NCBI GenBank assembly: GCA_964036275.1
Contig: OZ038439.1
Location: forward strand, 2,937,142 to 3,001,141
Length of the DNA: 64,000 nucleotides
Direction: 5' to 3'
Source: Litoditis marina
Lineage: Eukaryota; Nematoda; Chromadorea; Rhabditida; Rhabditidae
Made by a program: the position numbers and the translations under genes. This document shows, in pieces, positions 35,401 through 46,300 of the stretch. Under the pieces are notes generated by a model. The model saw nothing but the letters and a program-made list of their open reading frames with translations. It did no database searches and was not told the origin of the DNA. The stretch's first letter is position 1. Each line of letters opens with the position of its first letter.

Positions 35401-36406
35401 TGTCTCGCGATTGATGTCTTCGATGATCGACATCCTGTTCAGATATGACACTCCAGGTGTCATCTGCATGACTACAGCCTCGCTCTTGAACACCACGAGC
35501 CGGGACGGAGCATTCGAGCATCGACTCGACCACTGCAAAACTGTAATCATCGACGAGGCCTCGCAAGTGCCAGAGCCAGCATTCATCGCAATCATGAACT
35601 CATTTCCCGCAGCACGGCATATTCTCGTCGGCGATATTCGTCAGTTGGCTCCACATACCAAGTGCCCGAGAGAGTCATACGCGGTACGCCTGGGAGCAAA
35701 GAGCGTTATGGCACTCATGTTGGATTCGCAAGCAATTCCGTCAGCAGCACTGAACACGACGTTCCGAATGCACCCGTCACTGGTGTCACTGCCAAATTCC
35801 ATGAGCTACGCCGGAGCCTTGATTTCAGGAACTCCGGAGCAGCAACGACAACTCCTACTGTCTCGCGTGAGATTCCCGAACACGCGCTGCCCATTCGCGC
35901 TGGTCAACATTGAAGGCGAATCCAAAAGAGCAGCAAGCAAGAGTCTGAGCAATAGGATGGAAGCAGAAGCATGCAAGGACCTGGTCAGACGACTAATCGC
36001 TTCTGGGATCGAAGCAGCCAAGATTGAAGTGATCTGCTTCTACAAAGAACAGCAAAAGGTAATGACGCCGTTTGCAGAGAGAAACGAGATCACGATTTCA
36101 ACAGTCGACAGCGTTCAAGGCAGAGAAAGAGAAGTGACTATCCTTCTGACAACGCGAACTGGATTCGAAGCGGAGAAGGCGGAATTCCTGAATGACAGAA
36201 ACAGACTCAACGTCGCAATCACAAGATGTCGTGACGGTCAATTCGTGCTCGGAAATGTGAAATCCCTGGAAGTTCTCTCGAACTGGAAGACCTTGATCCA
36301 GTGGGCAAAGGATATGGACTCTCTGGTCACGGAACGCGAGCTTCGCAGCATGACCCGATCATCTGAGCTTCGCAGCACGACCCGATCATCTGGACGTCGC
36401 GATTAG
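32408..36406 (+). CDS. ORF3: large protein with UPF1-like superfamily 1 helicase domain
   Basis: A 1332-codon frame from 32408; start 32432 (1324 codons) is likelier if the acceptor at 32421 is used. Residues 1 to about 270 are acidic, Pro-rich and probably disordered, with nuclear-signal-like KRPRESSPK and SRKRLAK. Residues about 270-830 are globular but I recognise no domain. The C-terminal part is an SF1B helicase: Walker A G868-SGKT, DEASQ at 1049-1053, GDIRQL at 1075-1080, FRMHP at 1119, VDSVQGRE at 1233 and NVAITRCR at 1268. DEASQ is typical of UPF1/MOV10/senataxin-type RNA helicases. No NFX or CH zinc cluster is visible. GC content is clearly higher than in gag-pol, which suggests capture from a host gene. 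It lies between pol and the 3' region, the env position, and is intronless. Likely an ATP-dependent RNA or RNA/DNA helicase; its use by the element is unknown. Confidence 0.93.
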   Translation: MLFSRQSNMENNPKDNVPDNVPTDAPRLSYADAANRADAHPQNNIEIEGVDLIEQNDVVLDTGDATSVTDMEISTTSHLPPIKTIFSDYRNLGEQANSLLDGSGSGSLNLSIPNSSILDWDEGENLSKSITPSENKEMDQADASSHTSAETIRENVGPIHAAHGEQKRPRESSPKAIINLEISGAEPLPAGIERMRLGEEAATLPKPPSVEVRVDVQQPEPEDPVRADAHLPRPFMPVQLVKKFKPVPNHPEKPRGSRKRLAKDGSDMPKVTPHDFSHRFTGQHEWADLCRPMFRPNADDRGDRYFTTFLEPEVFWHLPHNGYMSKKFVRALFPKTRNPQDKTPFVDLIGIEQAIQLREQSQHIINTMLSSNPLERQENTRELERPGVHRCCVTPPRINGRLPVIYQVISRFGQAQFILEAKDFFLVGDKRKDLQFIGLDPYSTNLLTNKRGYDRDMISYKDFIYIYDVEPSQAALKDPQTTLAASRGNKNMLTPFFRAKTFAFVEPSRAPDQNLGMVLKVVRRREGATVNHIKAAFEGAPVAVNLSGSICDFNMNLITEDQDQLLVADMRRNVSSAMRFSEPPASEEAREKLVQLAKNFSAGHPEEGLLPLRVWKISESGQEWIDDRLGEFRNFEVNNSSILYWMAKTFNAACSTIAAKARLGEDYQMHEVVAEVPHINAYPLVLWFSLQEMSTEAGWTRGRPVSAWVRESENPIQGIVRSATIRPGDNQKTRLEVELTFDQEGYAEMSRAVQGLGVGFGNAISVNMMVRLRRPPSRADPVYETLSRRLLFDNMGTSTRAREILNLTYGRRIEPEFRADAHLQREPDELTSIVYKANRLEFGEDQINAIRLGCEDKVHACTIQAAYGSGKTVVSATIAGILASKGKTGVIATATTNSASAQFAQTLLDIEEFKDVSVLRFVSEAAKVDERTNTEADLIKKLLNLRRQFGAVMSMEEAGACRKFEINRQRYEQLALIGERDQTFSEDDLEEIIAAEKNVSRLMSSMIDILFRYDTPGVICMTTASLLNTTSRDGAFEHRLDHCKTVIIDEASQVPEPAFIAIMNSFPAARHILVGDIRQLAPHTKCPRESYAVRLGAKSVMALMLDSQAIPSAALNTTFRMHPSLVSLPNSMSYAGALISGTPEQQRQLLLSRVRFPNTRCPFALVNIEGESKRAASKSLSNRMEAEACKDLVRRLIASGIEAAKIEVICFYKEQQKVMTPFAERNEITISTVDSVQGREREVTILLTTRTGFEAEKAEFLNDRNRLNVAITRCRDGQFVLGNVKSLEVLSNWKTLIQWAKDMDSLVTERELRSMTRSSELRSTTRSSGRRD
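32411..32421 (+). promoter_or_regulatory. candidate 3' splice acceptor before ORF3
   Basis: CTGTTTTCCAG is a very good nematode-like acceptor. It falls between the first ATG of the ORF3 frame (32408) and the second, in-frame ATG (32432). If used, the mature message starts translation at 32432, ten bases after the junction. This parallels the acceptor before ORF1 and env splicing in retroviruses. Confidence 0.55.
32513..34873 (+). repeat. three identical in-frame RADAH repeats in ORF3
   Basis: The 15-mer AGAGCTGATGCTCAT occurs at 32513-32527, 33083-33097 and 34859-34873, each in frame as RADAH (residues 36, 226 and 818). ORF1 has the 13-mer GAGCTGATGCTCA at 24977-24989, in frame as RADAQ (residues 15-19). 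The copies in ORF3 lie in the N-terminus, before the globular middle and just before the helicase. They may be protease sites, duplicated linkers or nucleic acid signals (GAGC...GCTC can form a small hairpin). Confidence 0.85.
36338..36391 (+). repeat. 27-bp tandem duplication at the ORF3 C-terminus
   Basis: Two adjacent 27-bp copies (36338-36364 and 36365-36391) differ at one base and encode two rounds of a nine-residue ELRS(M/T)TRSS tail. It lies after the last helicase motif and only extends the basic, Ser/Arg-rich end. Confidence 0.9.
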
Positions 36407-36729
36407 TAAGTCAACACTTTGAGTAATAATTTTATTTTAAGTATCCCCTTTATCCCATTTTTTTCTCCAAAAGGCATGATTGCCATTTACAAAGATAACA
36501 AAGTTGTAGATAACTTCATAAGCAAAGTCAGAAAGACTTTATTGAAAAGGTTACTAGAACAACAATCGCAGATTTTTTTTTTCTCTTCACATTTACCTAA
36601 CCATAATAAGAAAGGTCCTATAGCATTACGAACGATTACGAGAGAAATTTTATGGAACAAATCTAGATATAATAAAAAAAAAAAAAACATTAACTGAGAA
36701 CAACAAATTATAGTTTAACCTTTTAACAG
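36406..36729 (+). other. possible 324-bp intron starting in the ORF3 stop codon
   Basis: GTAAGT at 36406-36411 begins with the last base of the TAG stop, and CCTTTTAACAG ends at 36729 as a good acceptor. Splicing would join TA to G and rebuild a TAG, so the protein would not change. It may be a true 3'UTR intron or a coincidence. Confidence 0.3.
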
Positions 36730-37218
36730 GTCTCCAGAGCAAGCCTACCGTTACCGAACATCCCGCCCTACTTTCCATCATTGTTACTTCCCAAACTTCC
36801 TTCCCAACAATCAACAATTTAATGTAAGTCGACTTACTTCACAATAATTTTTCTCTTATATTGCTTCCTTTAGACTAGTTCGCGAAATTTCCACGTTCAT
36901 ACGTACAGGCTGCTTATTATGAGTAAAAAAAAAAAAAATGCAGTTAGAGCATTATGTAATTAAAATAATAAACAAAACTCACTTTTGGTAATAAAATAAC
37001 ATTCGTACCGTGCGAATGAAAAGTTCACACGCAACTCGCGAAGTACACGATCCTACAGTAAGATTAATTCAAACTCTTGATTAATTGTCAATGGGACGCC
37101 GATTCCATAGCGTTGTGAAAACATACTAGAATAATTAAAACACTGAAGGAAAGTTCGGATATGTGAGACATAGTGAATTCATTTAGTTAAGTCCGGGGAC
37201 GGACTTATTTAGGCGGTC
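36407..37218 (+). other. 3' untranslated region of the element
   Basis: AT-rich and without a credible gene; the longest small frames show nothing recognisable. It has two 13-A runs (36674-36686 and 36925-36937), the palindrome GTAAGTCGACTTAC at 36824-36837 and AATAAA-like sequences near 36671 and 36966. A-runs behind an intronless ORF could be relics of an mRNA-based capture of ORF3, but this is speculative. Confidence 0.6.
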
Positions 37219-37225
37219 GGGGAGG
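37219..37225 (+). other. polypurine tract
   Basis: GGGGAGG lies directly before the 3' LTR and continues into its AGAAA start. This is the expected position for the plus-strand DNA primer. It supports the LTR start at 37226. Confidence 0.8.
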
Positions 37226-37555
37226 AGAAATATCCCTCACTTTCCCGAATACCTCAGTCATGACTCATTATTTAACATTATCTCTTTCACACAATGACGT
37301 CGCATATTTATATAGATTCTACTTTCAGATAAGCTAGGAGTACGCTTATAATCGGACGGAGACCAGCTACGAGATCTCTCGCCCGGCCGGCACCCGACTG
37401 TACCCGCTTGCTCTTCACCTTCATTTTGATCATCTTCGTTATTTCTCCTTCTTTACAGTAAACTCATTCTTTTCATCCGTGTTATTTTACTATCTTCTGT
37501 GAAACTCCCGTTCCCGGAATGTTGTGAGCATTTCGGTTGCTTTCTCACTCCGAAA
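37226..37555 (+). repeat. 3' LTR (330 bp)
   Basis: Same length and ends as the 5' LTR, with the single difference at 37425 (T here, A at 22358). It is followed at once by the ATAC duplication and satellite. No AATAAA is present in the LTR, so polyadenylation must use another signal. Confidence 0.95.
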
Positions 37556-37559
37556 ATAC
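37556..37559. repeat. right target-site duplication (ATAC)
   Basis: Copy of 22155-22158; the satellite continues from here in exact phase with TAAGTACGG. Confidence 0.93.
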
Positions 37560-37807
37560 TAAGTACGGCGCTAGCAGAAGGCCACCTATATAACCGAAGA
37601 TTGATATTGAATAAGTGTAGCCGGTCCGATGCGCTTGGGTTATCACAAACTTTAATCTTCCCATTCACACAAACTTGACTGCCTACATTTTGTGTTTGTG
37701 TGTTTTACTTGTGGTTTCGTAAATTGTGTTCAATTTAAAATACGCGAAAGTTCAATAGAACTTGTGCGGGAATACTGACGTAGTTGTACCTTTGACCTAC
37801 ATTGCCA

Positions 37808-37813
37808 AATAAA
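37808..37813 (+). promoter_or_regulatory. first AATAAA downstream of the element (in satellite)
   Basis: Every minus-oriented unit presents AAATAAAACATT on the plus strand. The first lies about 250 bp after the 3' LTR. Since the LTR lacks AATAAA, read-through element RNA could end here. This is inference from position only. Confidence 0.25.
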
Positions 37814-40800
37814 ACATTTTAACAAAAGTGTTTCAGATGCTGGACAAACAATATTCTCCCATACTAAGTACGGCGCTAGCAGAAGGCCACCTATATAACC
37901 GAAGATTGATATTGAATAAGTGTAGCCGGTCCGATGCGCTTGGGTTATCACAAACTTTAATCTTCCCATTCACACAAACTTGACTGCCTACATTTTGTTT
38001 TTGTGTTTTACTTGTGGTTTCGTAAATTGTGTTCAATTTAAAATACGCGAAAGTTCAATAGAACTTGTGCGGGAATACTGACGTAGTTGTACCTTTGACT
38101 TACATTGCGAAATAAAGCATTTTAACAAAAGTGTTTCAGATGCTGGACAAACAATATTCTCCCATACTAAGTACGGCGCTAGCAGAAGGCCACCTATATA
38201 ACCGAAGATTGATATTGAATAAGTGTAGCCGGTCCGATGCGCTTGGGTTATCACAAACTTTAATCTTCCCATTCACACAAACTTGACTGCCTACATTTTG
38301 TTTTTGTGTTTTACTTGTGGTTTCGTAAATTGTGTTCAATTTAAAATACGCGAAAGTTCAATAGAACTTGTGCGGGAATACTGACGTAGTTGTACCTTTG
38401 ACCTACATTGCGAAATAAAACATTTTAACAAAAGTGTTTCAGATGCTGGACAAACAATATTCTCCCATACTAAGTACGGCGCTAGCAGAAGGCCACCTAT
38501 ATAACCGAAGATTGATATTGAATAAGTGCAGCCGGTCCGATGCGCTTGGGTTATCACAAACTTCAATCTTCCCATTCACACAAACTTGACTGCCTACATT
38601 TTGTTTTTGTGTTTTACTTGTGGTTTCGTAAATTGTGTGCAATTTAAAATACGCGAAAGTTCAATAGAACTTGTGCGGGAATACTGACGTAGTTGTACCT
38701 TTGACCTACATTGCGAAATAAAGAATTTTAATAAAAGTTTTTCAGATGCTGGACAAACAATATTCTCCCATACTAAGTACGGCGCTAGCAGAAGGCCACC
38801 TATATAACCGAGGATTGATATTGAATAAGTGTAGCCGGTCCGATGCGCTTGGGTTATCACAAACTTTAATCTTCCCATTCACACAAACTTGACTGCCTAC
38901 ATTTTGTTTTTGTGTTTTACTTGTGGTTTCGTGAATTGTGTTCAATTTAAAATACGCGAAAGTTCAATAGAACTTGTGCGGGAATACTGACGTAGTTGTA
39001 CCTTTGACCTACATTGCGAAATAAAACATTTTAACAAAAGTGTTTCAGAAGCTGGACAAACAATATTCTCCCATACTAAGTACGGCGCTAGCAGAAGGCC
39101 ACCTATATAACCGAAGATTGATATTGAATAAGTGTAGCCGGTCCGATGCGCTTGGGTTATCACAAACTTTAATCTTCCCATTCACACAAACTTGACTGCC
39201 TACATTTTGTTTTTGTGTTTTACTTGTGGTTTCGTAAATTGTGTTCAATTTAAAATACGCGAAAGTTCAATAGAACTTGTGCGGGAATACTGACGTAGTT
39301 GTACCTTTGACTTACATTGCGAAATAAAGCATTTTAACAAAAGTGTTTCAGATGCTGGACAAACAATATTCTCCCATACTAAGTACGGCGCTAGCAGAAG
39401 GCCACCTATATAACCGAAGATTGATATTGAATAAGTGTAGCCGGTCCGATGCGCTTGGGTTATCACAAACTTTAATCTTCCCATTCACACAAACTTGACT
39501 GCCTACATTTTGTTTTTGTGTTTTACTTGTGGTTTCGTAAATTGTGTTCAATTTAAAATACGCGAAAGTTCAATAGAACTTGTGCGGGAATACTGACGTA
39601 GTTGTACCTTTGACCTACATTGCGAAATAAAACATTTTAACAAAAGTGTTTCAGATGCTGGACAAACAATATTCTCCCATACTAAGTACGGCGCTAGCAG
39701 AAGGCCACCTATATAACCGAAGATTGATATTGAATAAGTGTAGCCGGTCCGATGCGCTTGGGTTATCACAAACTTTAATCTTCCCATTCACACAAACTTG
39801 ACTGCCTACATTTTGTTTTCGTGTTTTACTTGTGGTTTCGTAAATTGTGTTCAATTTAAAATACGCGAAAGTTCAATAGAACTTGTGCGGGAATACTGAC
39901 GTAGTTGTACCTTTGACCTACATTGCGAAATAAAGCATTTTAACAAAAGTGTTTCAGATGCTGGACAAACAATATTCTCCCATACTAAGTACGGCGCTAG
40001 CAGAAGGCCACCTATATAACCGAAGATTGATATTGAATAAGTGTAGCCGGTCCGATGCGCTTGGGTTATCACAAACTTTAATCTTCCCATTCACACAAAC
40101 TTGACTGCCTACATTTTGTTTTTGTGTTTTACTTGTGGTTTCGTAAATTGTGTTCAATTTAAAATACGCGCAAGTTCAATAGAACTTGTGCGGGAATACT
40201 GACGTAGTTGTACCTTTGACCTACATTGCGAAATAAAACATTTTAACAAAAGTGTTTCAGAAGCTGGACAAACAATATTCTCCCATACTAAGTACGGCGC
40301 TAGCAGAAGGCCACCTATATAACCGAAGATTGATATTGAATAAGTGTAGCCGGTCCGATGCGCTTGGGTTATCACAAACTTTAATCTTCCCATTCACACA
40401 AACTTGACTGCCTACATTTTGTTTTTGTGTTTTACTTGTGGTTTCGTAAATTGTGTTCAATTTAAAATACGCGAAAGTTCAATAGAACTTGTGCGGGAAT
40501 ACTGACGTAGTTGTACCTTTGACCTACATTGCGAAATAAAGCATTTTAACAAAAGTGTTTCAGATGCTGGACAAACAATATTCTCCCATACTAAGTACGG
40601 CGCTAGCAGAAGGCCACCTATATAACCGAAGATTGATATTGAATAAGTGTAGCCGGTCCGATGCGCTTGGGTTATCACAAACTTTAATCTTCCCATTCAC
40701 ACAAACTTGACTGCCTACATTTTGTTTTTGTGTTTTACTTGTGGTTTCGTAAATTGTGTTCAATTTAAAATACGCGAAAGTTCAATAGAACTTGTGCGGG

Positions 40801-43399
40801 AATACTGACGTAGTTGTTCCTTTGACCTACATTGCGAAATGAAGCATTTTAACAAAAGTGTTTCAGATGCTGGACAAACAATATTCTCCCATACTAAGTA
40901 CGGCGCTAGCAGAAGGCCACCTATATAACCGAAGATTGATATTGAATAAGTGTAGCCGGTCCGATGCGCTTGGGTTATCACAAACTTTAATCTTCCCATT
41001 CACACAAACTTGACTGCCTACATTTTGTTTTTGTGTTTTACTTGTGGTTTCGTAAATTGTGTTCAATTTAAAATACGCGAAAGTTCAATAGAACTTGTGC
41101 GGGAATACTGACGTAGTTGTACCTTTGACCTACATTGCGAAATAAAGCATTTTAACAAAAGTGTTTCAGATGCTGGACAAACAATATTCTCCCATACTAA
41201 GTACGGCGCTAGCAGAAGGCCACCTATATAACCGAAGATTGATATTGAATAAGTGTAGCCGGTCCGATGCGCTTGGGTTATCACAAACTTTAATCTTCCC
41301 ATTCACACAAACTTGACTGCCTACATTTTGTTTTTGTGTTTTACTTGTGGTTTCGTAAATTGTGTTCAATTTAAAATACGCGAAAGTTCAATAGAACTTG
41401 TGCGGGAATACTGACGTAGTTGTACCTTTGACCTACATTGCGAAATAAAACATTTTAACAAAAGTGTTTCAGATGCTGGACAAACAATATTCTCCCATAC
41501 TAAGTACGGCGCTAGCAGAAGGCCACCTATATAACCGAAGATTGATATTGAATAAGTGTAGCCGGTCCGATGCGCTTGGGTTATCACAAACTTTAATCTT
41601 CCCATTCACACAAACTTGACTGCCTACATTTTGTTTTTGTGTTTTACTTGTGGTTTCGTAAATTGTGTTCAATTTAAAATACGCGAAAGTTCAATAGAAC
41701 TTGTGCGGGAATACTGACGTAGTTGTACCTTTGACCTACATTGCGAAATAAAACATTTTAACAAAAGTGTTTCAGATGCTGGACAAACAATATTCTCCCA
41801 TACTAAGTACGGCGCTAGCAGAAGGCCACCTATATAACCGAAGATTGATATTGAATAAGTGTAGCCGGTCCGATGCGCTTGGGTTATCACAAACTTTAAT
41901 CTTCCCATTCACACAAACTTGACTGCCTACATTTTGTTTTTGTGTTTTACTTGTGGTTTCGTAAATTGTGTTCAATTTAAAATACGCGAAAGTTCAATAG
42001 AACTTGTGCGGGAATACTGACGTAGTTGTACCTTTGACCTACATTGCGAAATAAAACATTTTAACAAAAGTGTTTCAGATGCTGGACAAACAATATTCTC
42101 CCATACTAAGTACGGCGCTAGCAGAAGGCCACCTATATAACCGAAGATTGATATTGAATAAGTGTAGCCGGTCCGATGCGCTTGGGTTATCACAAACTTT
42201 AATCTTCCCATTCACACAAACTTGACTGCCTACATTTTGTTTTTGTGTTTTACTTGTGGTTTCGTAAATTGTGTTCAATTTAAAATACGCGAAAGTTCAA
42301 TAGAACTTGTGCGTGAATACTGACGTAGTTGTACCTTTGACCTACATTGCGAAATAAAGCATTTTAATAAAAGTGTTTCAGATGCTGGACAAACAATATT
42401 CTCCCGTACGGCGCTAGCAGAAGGCCACCTATATAACCGAAGATTGATATTGAATAAGTGTAGCCGGTCCGATGCGCTTGGGTTATCACAAACTTTAGTC
42501 TTCCCATTCACACAAACTTGACTGCCTACATTTTGTTTTTGTGTTTTACTTGTGGTTTCGTAAATTGTGTTCAATTTAAAATACGCGAAAGTTCAATAGA
42601 ACTTGTGCGGGAATACTGACGTAGTTGTACCTTTGACCTACATTGCGAAATGAAACATTTTAACAAAAGTGTTTCAGATGCTGGAAAAACAATATTCTCC
42701 CATACTAAGTACGGCGCTAGCAGAAGGCCACCTATATAACCGAAGATTGATATTGAATAAGTGTAGCCGGTCCGATGCGCTTGGATTATCACAAACTTTA
42801 ATCTTCCCATTCAGACAAACTTGACTGCCCACATTTTGTTTTTGTGTTTTACTTGTGGTTTCGTAAGTTCTGTTCAATTTAAAATACGCGAAAGTTCAAT
42901 AGAACTTGTGCGGGAATACTGACGTAGTTGTACCTTTGACCTACATTGCGAAATGAAACATTTTAACAAAAGTGTTTCAGATGCTGGACAAACAATATTC
43001 TCCCATACTAAGTACGGCGCTAGCAGAAGGCCACCTATATAACCGAAGATTGATATTGAATAAGTGTAGCCGGTCCGATGCGCTTGGGTTATCACAAAAT
43101 TTAATCTTCCCATTCACACAAACTTGACTGCCTACATTTTGTTTTTGTGTTTTACTTGTGGTTTCGTAAATTGTGTTCAATTTAAAATACGCGAAAGTTC
43201 AATAGAACTTGTGCGGGAATACTGACGTAGTTGTACCTTTGACCTACATTGCGAAATAAAACATTTTAACAAAAGTGTTTCAGATGCTGGACAAACAATA
43301 TTCTCCCATACTAAGTACGGCGCTAGCAGAAGGCCACCTATATAACCGAAGATTGATATTGAATAAGTGTAGCCGGTCCGATGCGCTTGGATTATCACA

Positions 43400-46300
43400 A
43401 ACTTTAATCTTCCCATTCAGACAAACTTGACTGTCCACATTTTGTTTTTGTGTTTTACTTGTGGTTTCGTAATTTGTGTTCAATTTAAAATAAGCGAAAG
43501 TTCAATAGAACTTGTGCGGGAATACTGACGTAGTTGTACCTTTGACCTACATTGCGAAATAAAACATTTTAACAAAAGTGTTTCAGATGCTGGACAAACA
43601 ACATTCTCCCATACTAAGTACAGCGCTAGCAGAAGGCCACCTATATAACCGAAGATTGATATTGAATAAGTGTAGCCGGTCCGATGCGCTTGGGTTATCA
43701 CAAACTTTAATCTTCCCATTCACACAAACTTGACTGCCTCCATTTTGTTTATGTGTTTTACTTGTGGTTTCGTAAATTGTGTTCAATTTAAAATACGCGA
43801 AAGTTCAATAGAACTTGTGCGGGAATACTGACGTAGTTGTACCTTTGACCTACATTGCGAAATAAAGCATTTTAACAAAAGTGTTTCAGATGCTGGACAA
43901 ACAATATTCTCCCATACTAAGTACGGCGCTAGCAGAAGGCCACCTATATAACCGAAGATTGATATTGAATAAGTGTAGCCGGTCCGATGCGCTTGGATTA
44001 TCACAAACTTTAATCCTCCCATTCAGACAAACTTGACTGCCCACATTTTGTTTTTGTGTTTTACTTGTGGTCTCGTAAATTGTGTTCAATTTAAAATACG
44101 CGAAAGTTCAATAGAACTTGTGCGGGAATACTGACGTAGTTGTACCTTTGACCTACATTGCGAAATAAAACATTTTAACAAAAGTGTTTCAGATGCTGGA
44201 CAAACAATATTTTCCCATACTAAGTACGGCGCTAGCAGAAGGCCACCTATATAACCGAAGATTGATATTGAATAAGTGTAGCCGGTCCGATGCGCTTGGG
44301 TTATCACAAACTTTAATCTTCCCATTCACACAAACTTGACTGCCTACATTTTGTTTTTGTGTTTTACTTGTGGTTTCGTAAATTGTGTTCAATTTAAAAT
44401 ACGCGAAAGTTCAATAGAACTTGTGCGGGAATACTGACGTAGTTGTACCTTTGACCTACATTGCGAAATAAAACATTTTAACAAAAGTGTTTCAGATGCT
44501 GGACAAACAATATTCTCCCATACTAAGTACGGCGCTAGCAGAAGGCCACCTATATAACCGAAGATTGATATTGAATAAGTGTAGCCGGTCCGATGCGCTT
44601 GGGTTATCAAAAACTTTAATCTTCCCAGTCACACAAACTTGACTGCCTACATTTTGTGTTTGTGTTTTACTTGTGGTTTCGTAAATTGTGTTCAATTTAA
44701 AATACGCGAAAGTTCAATAGAACTTGTGCGGGAATACTGACGTAGTTGTACCTTTGACCTACATTGCGAAATGAAACATTTTAACAAAAGTGTTTCAGAT
44801 GCTGGACAAACAATATTCTCCCATACTAAGTACGGCGCTAGCAGAAGGCCACCTATATAACCGAAGATTGATATTGAATAAGTGTAGCCGGTCCGATGCG
44901 CTTGGATTATCACAAACTTTAATCTTCCCATTCAGACAAACTTGACTGCCCACATTTTGTTTTTGTGTTTTACTTGTGGTTTCGTAAATTGTGTTCAATT
45001 TAAAATACGCGAAAGTTCAATAGAACTTGTGCGGGAATACTGACGTAGTTGTACCTTTGACCTACATTGCGAAATAAAACATTTTAACAAAAGTGTTTCA
45101 GATGCTGGACAAACAATATTCTCCCATACTAAGTACGGCGCTAGCAGAAGGCCACCTATATAACCGAAGATTGATATTGAATAAGTGTAGCCGGTCCGAT
45201 GCGCTTGGGTTATCACAAACTTTAATCTTCCCATTCACACAAACTTGACTGCCTACATTTTGTTTTTGTGTTTTACTTGTGGTTTCGTAAATTGTGTTCA
45301 ATTTAAAATACGCGAAAGTTCAATAGAACTTGTGCGGGAATACTGACGTAGTTGTACCTTTGACCTACATTGCGAAATAAAACATTTTAACAAAAGTGTT
45401 TCAGATGCTGGACAAACAATATTCTCCCATACTAAGTACGGCGCTAGCAGAAGGCCACCTATATAACCGAAGATTGATATTGAATAAGTGTAGCCGGTCC
45501 GATGCGCTTGGGTTATCACAAACTTTAATCTTCCCAGTCACACAAACTTGCCTGCCTACATTTTGTTTTTGTGTTTTACTTGTGGTTTCGTAAATTGTGT
45601 TCAATTTAAAATACGCGAAAGTTCAATAGAACTTGTGCGGGAATACTGACGTAGTTGTACCTTTGACCTACATTGCGAAATAAAACATTTTAACAAAAGT
45701 GTTTCAGATGCTGGACAAACAATATTCTCCCAAACTAAGTACGGCGCCAGCAGAAGGCCACCTATATAACCGAAGATTGATATTGAATAAGTGTAGCCGG
45801 TCCGATGCGCTTGGGTTATCACAAACTTTAATCTTCCCATTCACACAAACTTGACTGCCTACATTTTGTTTTTGTGTTTTACTTGTGGTTTCGTAAATTG
45901 TGTTCAATTTAAAATACGCGAAAGTTCAATAGAACTTGTGCGGGAATACTGACGTAGTTGTACCTTTGACCTACATTGCGAAATAAAACATTTTAACAAA
46001 AGTGTTTCAGATGCTGGACAAACAATATTCTCCCATACTAAGTACGGCGCTAGCAGAAGGCCACCTATATAACCGAAGATTGATATTGAATAAGTGTAGC
46101 CGGTCCGATGCGCTTGGGTTATCACAAACTTTAATCTTCCCAGTCACACAAACTTGCCTGCCTACATTTTGTTTTTGTGTTTTACTTGTGGTTTCGTAAA
46201 TTGTGTTCAATTTAAAATACGCGAAAGTTCAATAGAACTTGTGCGGGAATACTGACGTAGTTGTACCTTTGACCTACATTGCGAAATAAAACATTTTAAC

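Larger units (their letters stand above)
22159..37555 (+). mobile_element. complete Ty3/gypsy-type LTR retroelement with env-like module and helicase gene
   Basis: A 15,397-bp element bounded by 330-bp direct LTRs and a 4-bp ATAC target duplication. Order: 5' LTR, primer binding site, a 2.4-kb leader, ORF1 (Gag, env-like glycoprotein, protease), pol in the +1 frame (RT, RNase H, integrase), ORF3 (UPF1-like helicase), an 0.8-kb 3' region, polypurine tract and 3' LTR. Pol order RT-RH-IN, the YLDD box and the D,D35E integrase place it in the Ty3/gypsy group (Metaviridae). All long frames are open and the LTRs differ at one site, so the copy looks recent and possibly active. It is much longer than the 5-9 kb usual for this group. 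The extra length comes from the env-like module, ORF3 and the long leader. Confidence 0.95.

Noticed and set aside
25808..35913. Minus-strand and alternative-frame ORFs over ORF1, pol and ORF3 (up to 207 codons at 33094-33717)
   Set aside because: They are shadows of strongly supported plus-strand proteins and have no recognisable motifs.
36419..36697. 92-codon frame after ORF3
   Set aside because: Translation is compositionally biased (Phe/Ile/Lys), begins at a non-ATG codon and ends in an A-run; no domain.
36824..36837. GTAAGTCGACTTAC palindrome as an operator or origin
   Set aside because: A single 14-bp palindrome in AT-rich 3' DNA with no other supporting signal.
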